Of a stretch of DNA of 31,185 nucleotides, positions 5,691 through 11,821 are shown one piece after another. The stretch covers positions 1 to 31,185 of the forward strand of contig CAAGGR010000014.1 in NCBI GenBank assembly GCA_900769445.1. The letters run 5' to 3'. The notes under the pieces are model-generated. The model was given only the letters and a program-made list of their open reading frames with translations, was not told where the DNA came from and made no database searches. This stretch comes from an uncultured Alistipes sp. (GTDB lineage: Bacteria > Bacteroidota > Bacteroidia > Bacteroidales > Rikenellaceae). The stretch's first letter is position 1, and each line of letters begins with the position of its first letter. The position numbers and the translations under genes are program-made.

Positions 5691-6077
5691 ATGACACAGA
5701 AAGAATTTACAGACCGCACAGGCGTACAGGTAACAGCAACAGAGTACAACGCAATAGAGGAGGTTTATGTAAACTGCGACCTTGAGAAAGACGAGTTTTG
5801 CAAGGTATGGGCGCAGATGAACGCCAGCCGAGTAGCTGCTGCCAAAGAGGCTGCAAAGCAACAGCGCAAGGAGGAGGAGTTGAGAGATAAGCTATTCTCT
5901 CTTTACTACCAGCTCGGCAGAATGGACTGGGATAAGTACGCTATTGCAGTGTTGAACGACCGCCAAAAGAATTTGCTCGACAGCGTAGGCATTGAGTTAA
6001 TCGACCAATTCTACGCACTGAAGCAGGTTTACTCAATTAAGTACGACCTCGGCAAGTATCTCGGCATCATCAAATAA
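5691..6077 (+). CDS. first early gene, unknown function
   Basis: A 128-residue, mostly helical and charged protein beginning MTQKEFTDRTGVQVTATEYN, with an Ala/Lys/Glu/Gln-rich helix at about 45-65. It has no membrane segment and no catalytic motif I recognise. Proteins of this type, with the FTDRTGVQVTATEYNAIE start, recur in Bacteroidetes phages and conjugative elements (recollection). As the first gene after the repressed promoter it is a good candidate for an early regulator or host take-over factor. The start follows the shared leader motif TAGCACG at 5681-5687. Confidence 0.85.
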   Translation: MTQKEFTDRTGVQVTATEYNAIEEVYVNCDLEKDEFCKVWAQMNASRVAAAKEAAKQQRKEEELRDKLFSLYYQLGRMDWDKYAIAVLNDRQKNLLDSVGIELIDQFYALKQVYSIKYDLGKYLGIIK

Positions 6078-6106
6078 TCACCAAAACCTACCAAAACATT
6101 AGCACG

Positions 6107-6409
6107 ATGACAAACGTAATTACAGCCCGACAGATCAGAAATTGGGCGCAAGAGATCGCAACAATCATTAACAACCGCTATGCCGTCAGCGGAGAGTCGA
6201 AAATCTTTGAGCACGACTTCACCGTAGGGAATGACGTTTTCACCGCCACCGTAAGCTACAAGTGTGATGTTCACACAGATGAGGGCACGTGCTACGCTCC
6301 GCCCAGCTGGTGGGTAGATGACGAAAGAACCACAATAGAGCGAGTAACCGACGGTAACGGCAATGCCTGCCCAAAGCTGATAGATGCTTTAGAGTATTGG
6401 CTCAACTAA
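6107..6409 (+). CDS. early protein, unknown function
   Basis: A 100-residue acidic protein, 29 bp after the previous gene, with TAGCACG directly before its ATG. It has an alpha-beta look: a helix near the N terminus (ITARQIRNWAQEIATIINN), several beta strands in the middle, two Cys (KCDVHTDEGTCY) and a Trp pair (PPSWWVDDE). No known motif. It is followed at once by a 460-nt region with no gene that appears to be structured RNA. Confidence 0.8.
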   Translation: MTNVITARQIRNWAQEIATIINNRYAVSGESKIFEHDFTVGNDVFTATVSYKCDVHTDEGTCYAPPSWWVDDERTTIERVTDGNGNACPKLIDALEYWLN

Positions 6410-6410
6410 C

Positions 6411-6871
6411 GGCGTGAAGCCTCCCACGCCATTCTCCATAATTTAGGTTAGATTTAAGTTTGTGTGAAAATTGGTAGGAGGCAAGGCGGTAAAAGGTGCG
6501 TATAAGGTTGCACACCCGAGGGCTGACCCCCTCACCGCCTACAACGAGCAAACGCTCAACAAAACGCAGTCGGAGCGTATTCCGACCAACGCTGGCAACG
6601 TAGATGCTTGCTTGTGAGGTCGAGTAATTGATTGACACCTCCGCAGAAAGCGAATAGCTGAAAGCGCAACAATCCTGCATAGGTACAGGCTTCGGGCGAT
6701 GATATGAGCAGAAGCTGCCACAGGTAAAAATAAACGTCTTTTTATGCTCGGCGTGGCTTGACCGCCTAACCGAGCACAAAGGGCGGTGCGTATCTCTCTT
6801 TTAAGGTTACTAACTACACACATTTTATCCTTTCATTCCTCAATTCTCAATAGACCACCGCCCATTTTTTT
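6411..6871 (+). ncRNA. candidate large structured non-coding RNA
   Basis: Between two early genes lie 483 nt with no plausible plus-strand frame but many perfect helices. GGCGTG/CACGCC (6411-6416/6425-6430). A three-way junction: AGGCGGT/ACCGCCT (6484-6490/6534-6540) enclosing GTGC/GCAC (6496-6499/6510-6513) and GAGGG/CCCTC (6518-6522/6529-6533), the last stacked directly on the outer stem. GAGC/GCTC (6546-6549/6554-6557), GTCGG/CCGAC (6569-6573/6582-6586), GAGGT/ACCTC (6616-6620/6637-6641), CCTG/CAGG (6674-6677/6686-6689), GCAG/CTGC (6708-6711/6715-6718), TGCTCGG/CCGAGCA (6745-6751/6770-6776). A long-range GGGCGGTG/CACCGCCC stem (6781-6788/6856-6863) precedes T7 (6865-6871), terminator-like. 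No known class was recognised. No own promoter is visible, so it is probably cut from, or ends, the early transcript. Confidence 0.6.
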
Positions 6872-6892
6872 GACAACTAAAACAATGAAACT

Positions 6893-7114
6893 ATGGCAGA
6901 TTTAAGAACCCCCTACCGCAAGAAGCTGGAGGCACGCGACTTTGCAATATTGGCAGAGTGGCAGGAGCTGACAGCCGACCCCAGCAACAGCCGTGAGGAG
7001 ATTAGGGCGCACCTTATGCGAAAGCACAAGCTGCACTCTCGTAGCTCCATCCACGAAGCGATAAAGCGCGCCGAGCGCAAATACTACGGCGACGACGATA
7101 GCCGTGCCGAATAA
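6893..7114 (+). CDS. small basic protein, possible DNA-binding
   Basis: A 73-residue, strongly charged, all-helical protein starting 22 nt after the T-run of the structured region. The segment SREEIRAHLMRKHKLHSRSS, followed by an IHEAIKRAERKYYG helix, looks like a winged or simple helix-turn-helix, so a DNA-binding role is possible. Short proteins that begin with a similar pattern occur in Bacteroidetes phages. It may be the first gene expressed when transcription passes the 6856-6871 terminator-like element. Confidence 0.75.
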   Translation: MADLRTPYRKKLEARDFAILAEWQELTADPSNSREEIRAHLMRKHKLHSRSSIHEAIKRAERKYYGDDDSRAE

Positions 7115-7125
7115 AACCTACAACT

Positions 7126-7341
7126 ATGAAGAAGATAGCACGATCATTTACCGCCTGCGCTCTAATTTTAGCGCTTTTGGTTTGCTTCTGCGGAATATGC
7201 AGGGAAACCGACACCTTTAGTGATTACTTGCTGAATACGGCATTTTTTGGGGCTTTGATTGCCCTCATTATTATGGTGTTCGCAAAGTGCGAAAAGGCGG
7301 GATATTTACCCGAGGAAAATGACACTAACGATAATTGGTAA
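7126..7341 (+). CDS. small two-span membrane protein
   Basis: A 71-residue protein with hydrophobic segments at about 8-25 and 38-55, several Cys near the first, and an acidic C-terminal tail (PEENDTNDNW). The N terminus is basic (MKKIARSF), so the first segment could be a signal anchor. It lies in the early operon between a small basic protein and the excisionase-like gene, not in the lysis module, which argues against a holin and for an early membrane function. No family recognised. Confidence 0.7.
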   Translation: MKKIARSFTACALILALLVCFCGICRETDTFSDYLLNTAFFGALIALIIMVFAKCEKAGYLPEENDTNDNW

Positions 7342-7347
7342 CAGACT

Positions 7348-7566
7348 ATGAGTATCGAATTACTAACCGTTAAGGATGTGGCAAAGATGGTGAAACGCTC
7401 ACCCGACCACATTTATAGATGCGTGCGCGAGGGCACAATCCCCCACTACAAGATGGGGCGCGATGTTCGTTTCTCGCTGGCACAGGTTGAGCAATGGCTC
7501 TCAACAAAACGAGTATATACAAAGGTCGAACTCAAGACCATAGCAGAAGCAAGAAACATTAACTAA
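7348..7566 (+). CDS. excisionase-like HTH (MerR/HTH_17 type) protein
   Basis: A 72-residue protein made mostly of a winged helix domain. The N-terminal motif LLTVKDVAKMVKRSPDHIYR followed by VREGTIPHYKMGRDVRFS and VEQWL is the hallmark of HTH_17/excisionase-family proteins. Such proteins bend attachment-site DNA to steer the integrase toward excision, or act as regulators. Being in the early operon under the repressed promoter fits an excisionase that appears only on induction. A purely transcriptional role cannot be excluded. Confidence 0.88.
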   Translation: MSIELLTVKDVAKMVKRSPDHIYRCVREGTIPHYKMGRDVRFSLAQVEQWLSTKRVYTKVELKTIAEARNIN

Positions 7567-7580
7567 TAAACAATAGCACG

Positions 7581-7730
7581 ATGGCAAAGACTACACTCAT
7601 TCACTACACCGCCACGGGGCGCGTGTGCTTTAGGGCGGAAATGCCTAACCACCTAACGCAAAAACAAATTAAAACGCTGTGCCGTAAATGGCGCGTACCA
7701 ATCAAGGGTTTAATCATTAAATACTCGTAA
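7581..7730 (+). CDS. very small basic protein, unknown
   Basis: A 49-residue frame, MAKTTLIHYTATGRVCFRAE to LIIKYS, net basic, with a helix KQIKTLCRKWRV. Support comes from tight packing (14 nt after the excisionase-like gene, 3 nt before the next), the conserved leader TAGCACG directly before ATG, and codon use like its neighbours. No function can be given. Confidence 0.65.
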   Translation: MAKTTLIHYTATGRVCFRAEMPNHLTQKQIKTLCRKWRVPIKGLIIKYS

Positions 7731-7733
7731 GAT

Positions 7734-8429
7734 ATGTGCATTTTTCGACTACTGAAAGCCAGTGAGATAGACGTGCGCGTGCAGTCTATCACACGCATAG
7801 ATGCGGACACCGCAAAGGCAAGGCTCCTGCTCTACAAGGATGCCCGTGTGGATATGCACCTGCTCGATGAGCACTTCGGCACATTCGGCTGGCAACGTGA
7901 GCACAACTTCAAGGATGGGCGCAACTACTGCCGTATATCCGTTAAAGACCCGAAGACAGGCGAGTGGATAGTAAAGGAGGATGTGGGAGTAGAGAGCCAC
8001 AGCGAGCCAACAAAGGGCGAGAGCTCCGACAGCTTTAAGCGTGCAGCCACCTGCCTCGGCATTGGGCGAGAGCTTTACACGGCGGGTAATATCACCGTAA
8101 CGCTCAATAAAAGAGAGTTCACCGCAAAGCAGGTGAAAGACAAAGAGCAGTTATATCTTTCAAGCTGGGTGACATTCAAGGTTAAGGAGATCGACTACGA
8201 CCAAGACGAGCGCAGCATATCGGCAATAGTAATCACCGATGGCGACGGCAAAGAACGCTACACACGAGGCACGTCGCACTCGCCACTCTTTGCCGCCTGC
8301 GAGGAGATGAACGATGCCCGCACGCTGGAGCAGTGCCAAGCGGTATGGACGAAGTACAAGCAGTACCAGGACACACCGCGCTTCGTATCAGCTAAAGACC
8401 AGAAAAAACAACAATTCAAAGCACAATAA
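7734..8429 (+). CDS. Rad52-like single-strand annealing protein
   Basis: A 231-residue protein of the Rad52/22-type phage recombinase group. The signature is SSDSFKRAATCLGIGREL (about 94-111), preceded by the EDVG-ES-SEPTKG segment typical of this fold. The Rad52-like core spans about residues 10-120; the C-terminal half is variable and probably mediates partner contacts. Such proteins anneal complementary single strands in phage recombination and replication. It is followed by Gp157-like and SSB genes, the usual recombination module. Confidence 0.88.
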   Translation: MCIFRLLKASEIDVRVQSITRIDADTAKARLLLYKDARVDMHLLDEHFGTFGWQREHNFKDGRNYCRISVKDPKTGEWIVKEDVGVESHSEPTKGESSDSFKRAATCLGIGRELYTAGNITVTLNKREFTAKQVKDKEQLYLSSWVTFKVKEIDYDQDERSISAIVITDGDGKERYTRGTSHSPLFAACEEMNDARTLEQCQAVWTKYKQYQDTPRFVSAKDQKKQQFKAQ

Positions 8430-8431
8430 CA

Positions 8432-8917
8432 ATGGGAACACTTTACGACATCACACAGGATCAACAGCTCATTATCTCGTTACTTGAGGAGACGGGCGGT
8501 GAGCTTACTCCAGAGATTGAGGAGGCGATGAACATCACACGCTCCGAGCTGGAGAGCAAGGCTGAGGGCTACGGCAAAGTAATTTTTGAATACAAAGCCA
8601 AAGAGGAGGCTATCGACGCAGAGATTAAGCGACTAACAGCCCGAAAGAAAACAGCGCAAAACATCCAGCAACGCCTCAAGGAGCGCATTGCCGAGGCGTT
8701 GGACGTCTTCGAGGTTGATAAGCTGGAGGCGGGCACTTTCCGCTACTCGTTCAGAAAGTCGAAAAGCGTTGAAATTATCGACATTAACGCACTGCCCGAC
8801 GAGTTTATCATCACGGAGAAGAAAGCCGATAAAAAGGCTATTGGCGACGCATTAAAGGCGGGTAGCGTGATATGTGGCGCACAGCTCAACGAAAACAAAT
8901 CTTTACAAATTCGATAA
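8432..8917 (+). CDS. siphovirus Gp157-like protein
   Basis: A 161-residue protein with a central coiled coil (about 30-95, including AIDAEIKRLTARKKTAQNIQ) and a compact C-terminal domain containing RYSFRKSKSVEI and LPDEFI, both characteristic of the Gp157 family. Family members were linked to phage resistance in Streptococcus thermophilus and sit in recombination/replication modules, but their biochemical role is unclear. It starts 2 bp after the Rad52-like gene and ends 1 bp before the SSB start. Confidence 0.88.
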   Translation: MGTLYDITQDQQLIISLLEETGGELTPEIEEAMNITRSELESKAEGYGKVIFEYKAKEEAIDAEIKRLTARKKTAQNIQQRLKERIAEALDVFEVDKLEAGTFRYSFRKSKSVEIIDINALPDEFIITEKKADKKAIGDALKAGSVICGAQLNENKSLQIR

Positions 8918-8918
8918 T

Positions 8919-9383
8919 ATGGCAAACAGAGTGATTTTAATTGGCAACGTCGGGGCTGACCCCGAGGTGCGAGCTTTCGAGAGTGGCAACAATGTGGCAC
9001 GATTGCGCCTCGCCACTACGGAGCGATACAAGAAAGACGGCGAGGTGCGCAGCGTGAGCGAGTGGCACAATGTGGAGTGCTGGGGGCGCACGGCTAACCT
9101 CATAGACGATTACGTCCGCAAGGGCGACCGCCTTTATATCGAGGGCTCTATCCATTACACGGAGTACACCGACCGTCAGGGCGTGACCCGTAACCAAACA
9201 ATCATCCGAGCGCAGAACATAGAGCTACTCACGCCGAAGCCAAAGGAGGAGGCAAAGGCAGAGCCAGAGGAACAGCCAAAGGAGGAGGCGCAACCGATAC
9301 CGCCTGCCACTCCTATGCCACCAGCTCCGCCGATTGACCCACAGCAGGAAAATCAGCACTTTGGCGATGATTTGCCTTTCTAA
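8919..9383 (+). CDS. ssb: single-stranded DNA-binding protein
   Basis: A 154-residue SSB with an N-terminal OB fold (about 1-105: MANRVILIGNVGADPEVRAF, EWHNVECWGRTANLIDDYVRKG, RLYIEGSIHY), a Pro/Glu/Lys-rich linker and the acidic C-terminal tip DDLPF that recruits partners. It protects single strands for replication and for the Rad52-like annealing protein two genes upstream. The ATG at 8919 is chosen over an upstream in-frame ATG at 8874 because SSB family proteins begin at MANRV. The stop overlaps the next start (TAATG). Confidence 0.96.
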   Translation: MANRVILIGNVGADPEVRAFESGNNVARLRLATTERYKKDGEVRSVSEWHNVECWGRTANLIDDYVRKGDRLYIEGSIHYTEYTDRQGVTRNQTIIRAQNIELLTPKPKEEAKAEPEEQPKEEAQPIPPATPMPPAPPIDPQQENQHFGDDLPF

Positions 9384-9535
9384 TGTTCACCATCAGCAAT
9401 GAGGATAAGCGGGAGGTGGAGCGACTGCTCGGAGTGCTCACGCAGACCGCAGGGAACACCGACAAGGCAAAGAACATACGGCGCAGGGCTACGCTACTGA
9501 AGCGTAAGCTGGAGCGCAAGAAACCAAAACAATAG
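9383..9535 (+). CDS. very small basic helical protein
   Basis: A 50-residue frame whose ATG overlaps the SSB stop (TAATG), from MFTISNEDKREVERLLGVLT to KLERKKPKQ, with a Lys/Arg-rich C-terminal helix. The overlap and coding-like composition support a real gene; the basic helix could bind nucleic acid or contact the acidic SSB tail. No family recognised. Confidence 0.65.
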   Translation: MFTISNEDKREVERLLGVLTQTAGNTDKAKNIRRRATLLKRKLERKKPKQ

Positions 9536-9555
9536 CGACAACAAACACACACAAC

Positions 9556-9635
9556 GCACCGCTACGGGTTGGGGCAAGGGAACGACCCCACAAGAAGCTA
9601 TAACTTGGGTAGCCCTAAAGGGCGGTGCATTTTTT
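9556..9635 (+). promoter_or_regulatory. structured RNA leader of the replication gene
   Basis: GCACCGC (9556-9562) and GCGGTGC (9622-9628) form a 7-bp closing stem around 59 nt, followed by A and T6 (9630-9635). Inside, TGGGG/CCCCA (9570-9574/9586-9590) is a firm helix; CTAC/GTAG (9562-9565/9609-9612) and AAGG-GGG with CCCT are alternatives that suggest switching or a pseudoknot. The T-run ends 7 nt before the ATG at 9643, so the element looks like an attenuator or translational switch. Its 3' strand carries AAAGGGCGGTGC (9617-9628), also present at 6778-6789. Confidence 0.6.
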
Positions 9636-9642
9636 ACCGATT

Positions 9643-10599
9643 ATGGCAAAAGAGGCATATTTTTTCAGTCACGACACTAACGCACGCCAAGACCCCAAGC
9701 TGCAAGAGGTTTTAATGGAGTTGGGGCTGATCGGCATCGGCGCATATTGGTGTATCATCGAAATGCTCTATGAACAGGGCGGAACGCTACCAGTAAAGAG
9801 CTATAAGACCATAGCGTTCACGCTCCACGTCGAGGTGGAGGTTATTCGCTCACTGGTTGAAGATTTCGGGCTATTTAACAACGACGGCGACGAGTTCTGG
9901 AGCGAGGCAGTGCTGAAGCGTAGCGAGAAACGAAAGGAGCTTTCGGATAAGCGACGCACCGCAATAAATAAGCGTTGGAACGACGAAGCCGATACAAATG
10001 TAATACAAACCGCAGACACCTGTAATACAAAAGAAAAACATTGCGATACAAATGTAATACAAGACGAAAACGGTTGTAATACAAAACCTATATATAAAGA
10101 AAAGAAAATAAAAGAAAAAGAAATAAAAGAAAATAATTGTTTGTGTAATTCGGGCGCACGCACACACGAGTGTGCTACGCCAACAGACACACAAGATTTT
10201 TTAGAGATTTTCTTTTTTGAGAAAAACTACAAAGACCCACTCGGTGAGGTGCAGAGGTTTATAGCCAACTATGAGGCTAACGGCTGGTGTAGAGCTGGCA
10301 GCACAACACCAGTAAAAGACCGCAAGGCACTTGCCCGACTATGGAAGCCCCAGACCGAGGGCGCACGCTTCAATGAGAAAGCCCTGCAATGGCTGGGCGA
10401 TGTGTACCGCAAGGCAAAGGGCGCAGATCCTGCCGAGGCTATCCGCATAATGGTGGAGGTGTTAGGTATGGCGTGGGAAGTACAGGGCGACGGCATAACG
10501 CTGACGATATACTGCACCCCAGCTGCAAAACAAGTCATCGAGCGCAACTATGTACACCGCCGAGGGCTTACAATCAGATGGCAAATCAAAAACGACTAA
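9643..10599 (+). CDS. DUF4373 (Lin1244-like) replication initiator
   Basis: A 318-residue protein. The N-terminal domain (about 1-95, KEAYFFSHDTNARQDPKLQE) is of the DUF4373/Lin1244 type found in phage replication proteins and resembles initiator winged helices. A polar linker (about 110-175) encodes DTNVIQ twice and CNTK twice because the DNA there consists of iterons. The C-terminal domain (about 180-318) is helical and may recruit host helicase; no helicase or loader gene is seen elsewhere. The ATG at 9643 is preferred to a GTG at 9625 that lies inside the upstream RNA stem. Like lambda O, the gene probably contains its own origin. Confidence 0.85.
   Translation: MAKEAYFFSHDTNARQDPKLQEVLMELGLIGIGAYWCIIEMLYEQGGTLPVKSYKTIAFTLHVEVEVIRSLVEDFGLFNNDGDEFWSEAVLKRSEKRKELSDKRRTAINKRWNDEADTNVIQTADTCNTKEKHCDTNVIQDENGCNTKPIYKEKKIKEKEIKENNCLCNSGARTHECATPTDTQDFLEIFFFEKNYKDPLGEVQRFIANYEANGWCRAGSTTPVKDRKALARLWKPQTEGARFNEKALQWLGDVYRKAKGADPAEAIRIMVEVLGMAWEVQGDGITLTIYCTPAAKQVIERNYVHRRGLTIRWQIKND
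9999..10150 (+). other. predicted phage replication origin (iterons + A-rich tract)
   Basis: Four exact copies of TGTAATACAA lie at 9999-10008, 10021-10030, 10053-10062 and 10075-10084, with start-to-start spacings 22, 32 and 22 bp, close to whole helical turns. Copies 1 and 3 are extended to GATACAAATGTAATACAA, giving a 54-bp period. Directly downstream is an A-rich, purine-biased stretch (about 10085-10150) that would melt easily. Iterons inside the initiator gene followed by an AT-rich element is the lambda O/ori plan. Confidence 0.75.
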
Positions 10600-10611
10600 A
10601 ATACTACAATT

Positions 10612-11430
10612 ATGGCAAGACATTTCAAACTAACTAACGAAACGAAAGTAAATATTTTCGGCGTTAAGCTATTCCGCATTGAGTGTACCGTGGACTGCAA
10701 ATGGGCAAAAGTCGGCGACAAAGGCGGATGGGTCGAAAAAGAAGATAACATTCAAGGCGACTCGGCTTGGGTTGGCGGCTCGGCAGAGGTTTACGGCTCG
10801 GCAGAGGTTTACGGCTCGGCAGAGGTTTACGGCGAGGCAAGGGTTGGCGGCTTGGCAAGGGTTGGCGGCTCGGCTTGGGTTGGCGGCTCGGCTTGGGTTG
10901 GCGGCTCGGCTTGGGTTTACGGCGAGGCAAGGGTTGGCGACTCGGCAAGGGTTGGCGGCTCGGCAGAGGTTTACGGCTTGGCAAGGGTTGGCGGCTCGGC
11001 AAGGGTTTACGGCTCGGCAAGGGTTGGCGACTCGGCAAGGGTTTACGGCTCGGCAGAGGTTTACGGCGAGGCAAGGGTTTACGGCGAGGCAAGGGTTGGC
11101 GGCTCGGCAAGGGTTGGCGGCTCGGCTTGGGTTGGCGGCTCGGCAGAGGTTTACGGCTTGGCAAGGGTTGGCGGCTTGGCAAGGGTTGGCGACTCGGCAA
11201 GGGTTGGCGGCGAGGCAGATTATTGTTGTTTCCAGTCATTCGGTCGGGGTGGTAGAACGACTACCGTATTCCGTGAAAAGTCGGGCGAGCTTCGAGTGCG
11301 ATGCGGTTGCTTTAATGGCACACTGGCGGAGTTCGAGGCACAGGTAGAGCAGACACACGGCGACACACAGCACGGCAAGGTGTATAAAGCCATTATCGAA
11401 GTAATAAAACTTAAATTCGCAAAAGAGTAA
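10612..11430 (+). CDS. hexapeptide-repeat beta-helix protein
   Basis: A 272-residue protein. The N-terminal 48 residues (with GDKGGWVEKEDNIQ) match the cap seen in many phage proteins of this kind. Then come 25 hexapeptides from residue 49 of the form G/Y-G/D-S/E/L-A-W/E/R-V, expected to fold as a parallel beta-helix. The C-terminal region (about 200-272) has two Cys pairs and a helix. Function is unknown; a trimeric or polymer-forming scaffold is possible. It lies in the early operon right after the initiator, so it is unlikely to be a virion fibre. Repeat codons are almost invariant, which indicates recent expansion. Confidence 0.85.
   Translation: MARHFKLTNETKVNIFGVKLFRIECTVDCKWAKVGDKGGWVEKEDNIQGDSAWVGGSAEVYGSAEVYGSAEVYGEARVGGLARVGGSAWVGGSAWVGGSAWVYGEARVGDSARVGGSAEVYGLARVGGSARVYGSARVGDSARVYGSAEVYGEARVYGEARVGGSARVGGSAWVGGSAEVYGLARVGGLARVGDSARVGGEADYCCFQSFGRGGRTTTVFREKSGELRVRCGCFNGTLAEFEAQVEQTHGDTQHGKVYKAIIEVIKLKFAKE
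10756..11205 (+). repeat. 18-bp tandem repeat array, 25 units
   Basis: Each unit encodes one hexapeptide and uses fixed codons: GGC for Gly, TCG for Ser, GTT for Val, TAC for Tyr, GCA for Ala (GCT before TGG). Units differ at only three or four codons and appear shuffled, as expected for slippage or recombination. Because the repeat contains no stop in several frames, long false frames appear on both strands here. Confidence 0.95.
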
Positions 11431-11537
11431 TGAGCGCAATAGTAACAGGCATTGTAGCGGGCACAATCACCGCAGGCATCCTCCTCGTAGCTTTGGCGGG
11501 TGCTTATTTCAACAACAAACTAATGAAAAAGAAATGA
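11430..11537 (+). CDS. single-span membrane microprotein
   Basis: A 35-residue frame whose ATG overlaps the previous stop (TAATG). It has one hydrophobic segment, IVTGIVAGTITAGILLVALA (residues 4-23), and a basic tail NNKLMKKK, so N-out/C-in topology is likely. The stop overlaps the next start (ATGA). Translational coupling on both sides supports a real gene; function unknown. Confidence 0.65.
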   Translation: MSAIVTGIVAGTITAGILLVALAGAYFNNKLMKKK

Positions 11538-11689
11538 CCGATGAACTGACAAAGCTCCGCACCGCACTTGCGGAGGCGCAGACCAGAGAGCGAATAGCGG
11601 TGCAGGAGTTGCAGAAGATGCGCGCAGAAAAGAAACTACAAACATACGAGTGCAGCTACTGCGCCCAGTGTAAAATCAAAAACCATTAA
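11534..11689 (+). CDS. small coiled-coil protein with Cys motif
   Basis: A 51-residue frame with a 4-bp overlap with the membrane microprotein. Residues 1-36 are a charged helix (MTDELTKLRTALAEAQTRER), and the C terminus has CSYCAQC, which could bind zinc or form disulfides. The coupled arrangement suggests it works together with the 35-residue membrane protein. No family recognised. Confidence 0.6.
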   Translation: MTDELTKLRTALAEAQTRERIAVQELQKMRAEKKLQTYECSYCAQCKIKNH

Positions 11690-11693
11690 AGCG

Positions 11694-11812
11694 ATGACAA
11701 ACCAAACCAATAGCGCACAGCGCAGACTAATGAAGCACGCAAGCTCCGTGATATGATGGACGAGGAAGAGAAAGCCCGCAAAGGGCAAAAACAAACCAAA
11801 ATAACGAATTAA
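11694..11812 (+). pseudogene. possible frameshifted small gene
   Basis: An ATG at 11694 opens MTNQTNSAQ and then stops at TGA after 20 residues. Another frame across 11720-11812 reads TNEARKLRDMMDEEEKARKG and ends at TAA 11810-11812, with only internal ATGs late in the frame. A one-base shift near 11720 would join them into a charged protein of about 39 residues. It may be a decayed gene, a sequencing error, or just two tiny frames. Confidence 0.35.
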
Positions 11813-11821
11813 ACCAACGAA

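Noticed and set aside
6402..6823. Two minus-strand frames (125 and 94 aa) across the 6.4-6.9 kb gene-free region
   Set aside because: They run against the early operon, lack recognisable motifs and cover nested helices; a structured RNA explains the region better. Conservation analysis could still overturn this.
9556..9628. tRNA-like size (73 nt) and 7-bp end stem
   Set aside because: No T-arm consensus, no normal anticodon arm and a T-run directly after the stem; a structured leader fits better.
9625..9642. GTG start for the replication protein, six codons upstream
   Set aside because: It lies within the 3' strand of the RNA stem and T-run; ATG 9643 (MAKEAYFF) fits the family start.
10664..11255. 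Long open frames on both strands (191 aa minus, 222 and 162 aa plus) with Arg/Pro or Gly/Arg/Leu repeats
   Set aside because: They are by-products of the stop-free 18-bp repeat; only the frame at 10612-11430 has non-repeat ends that resemble known phage proteins.
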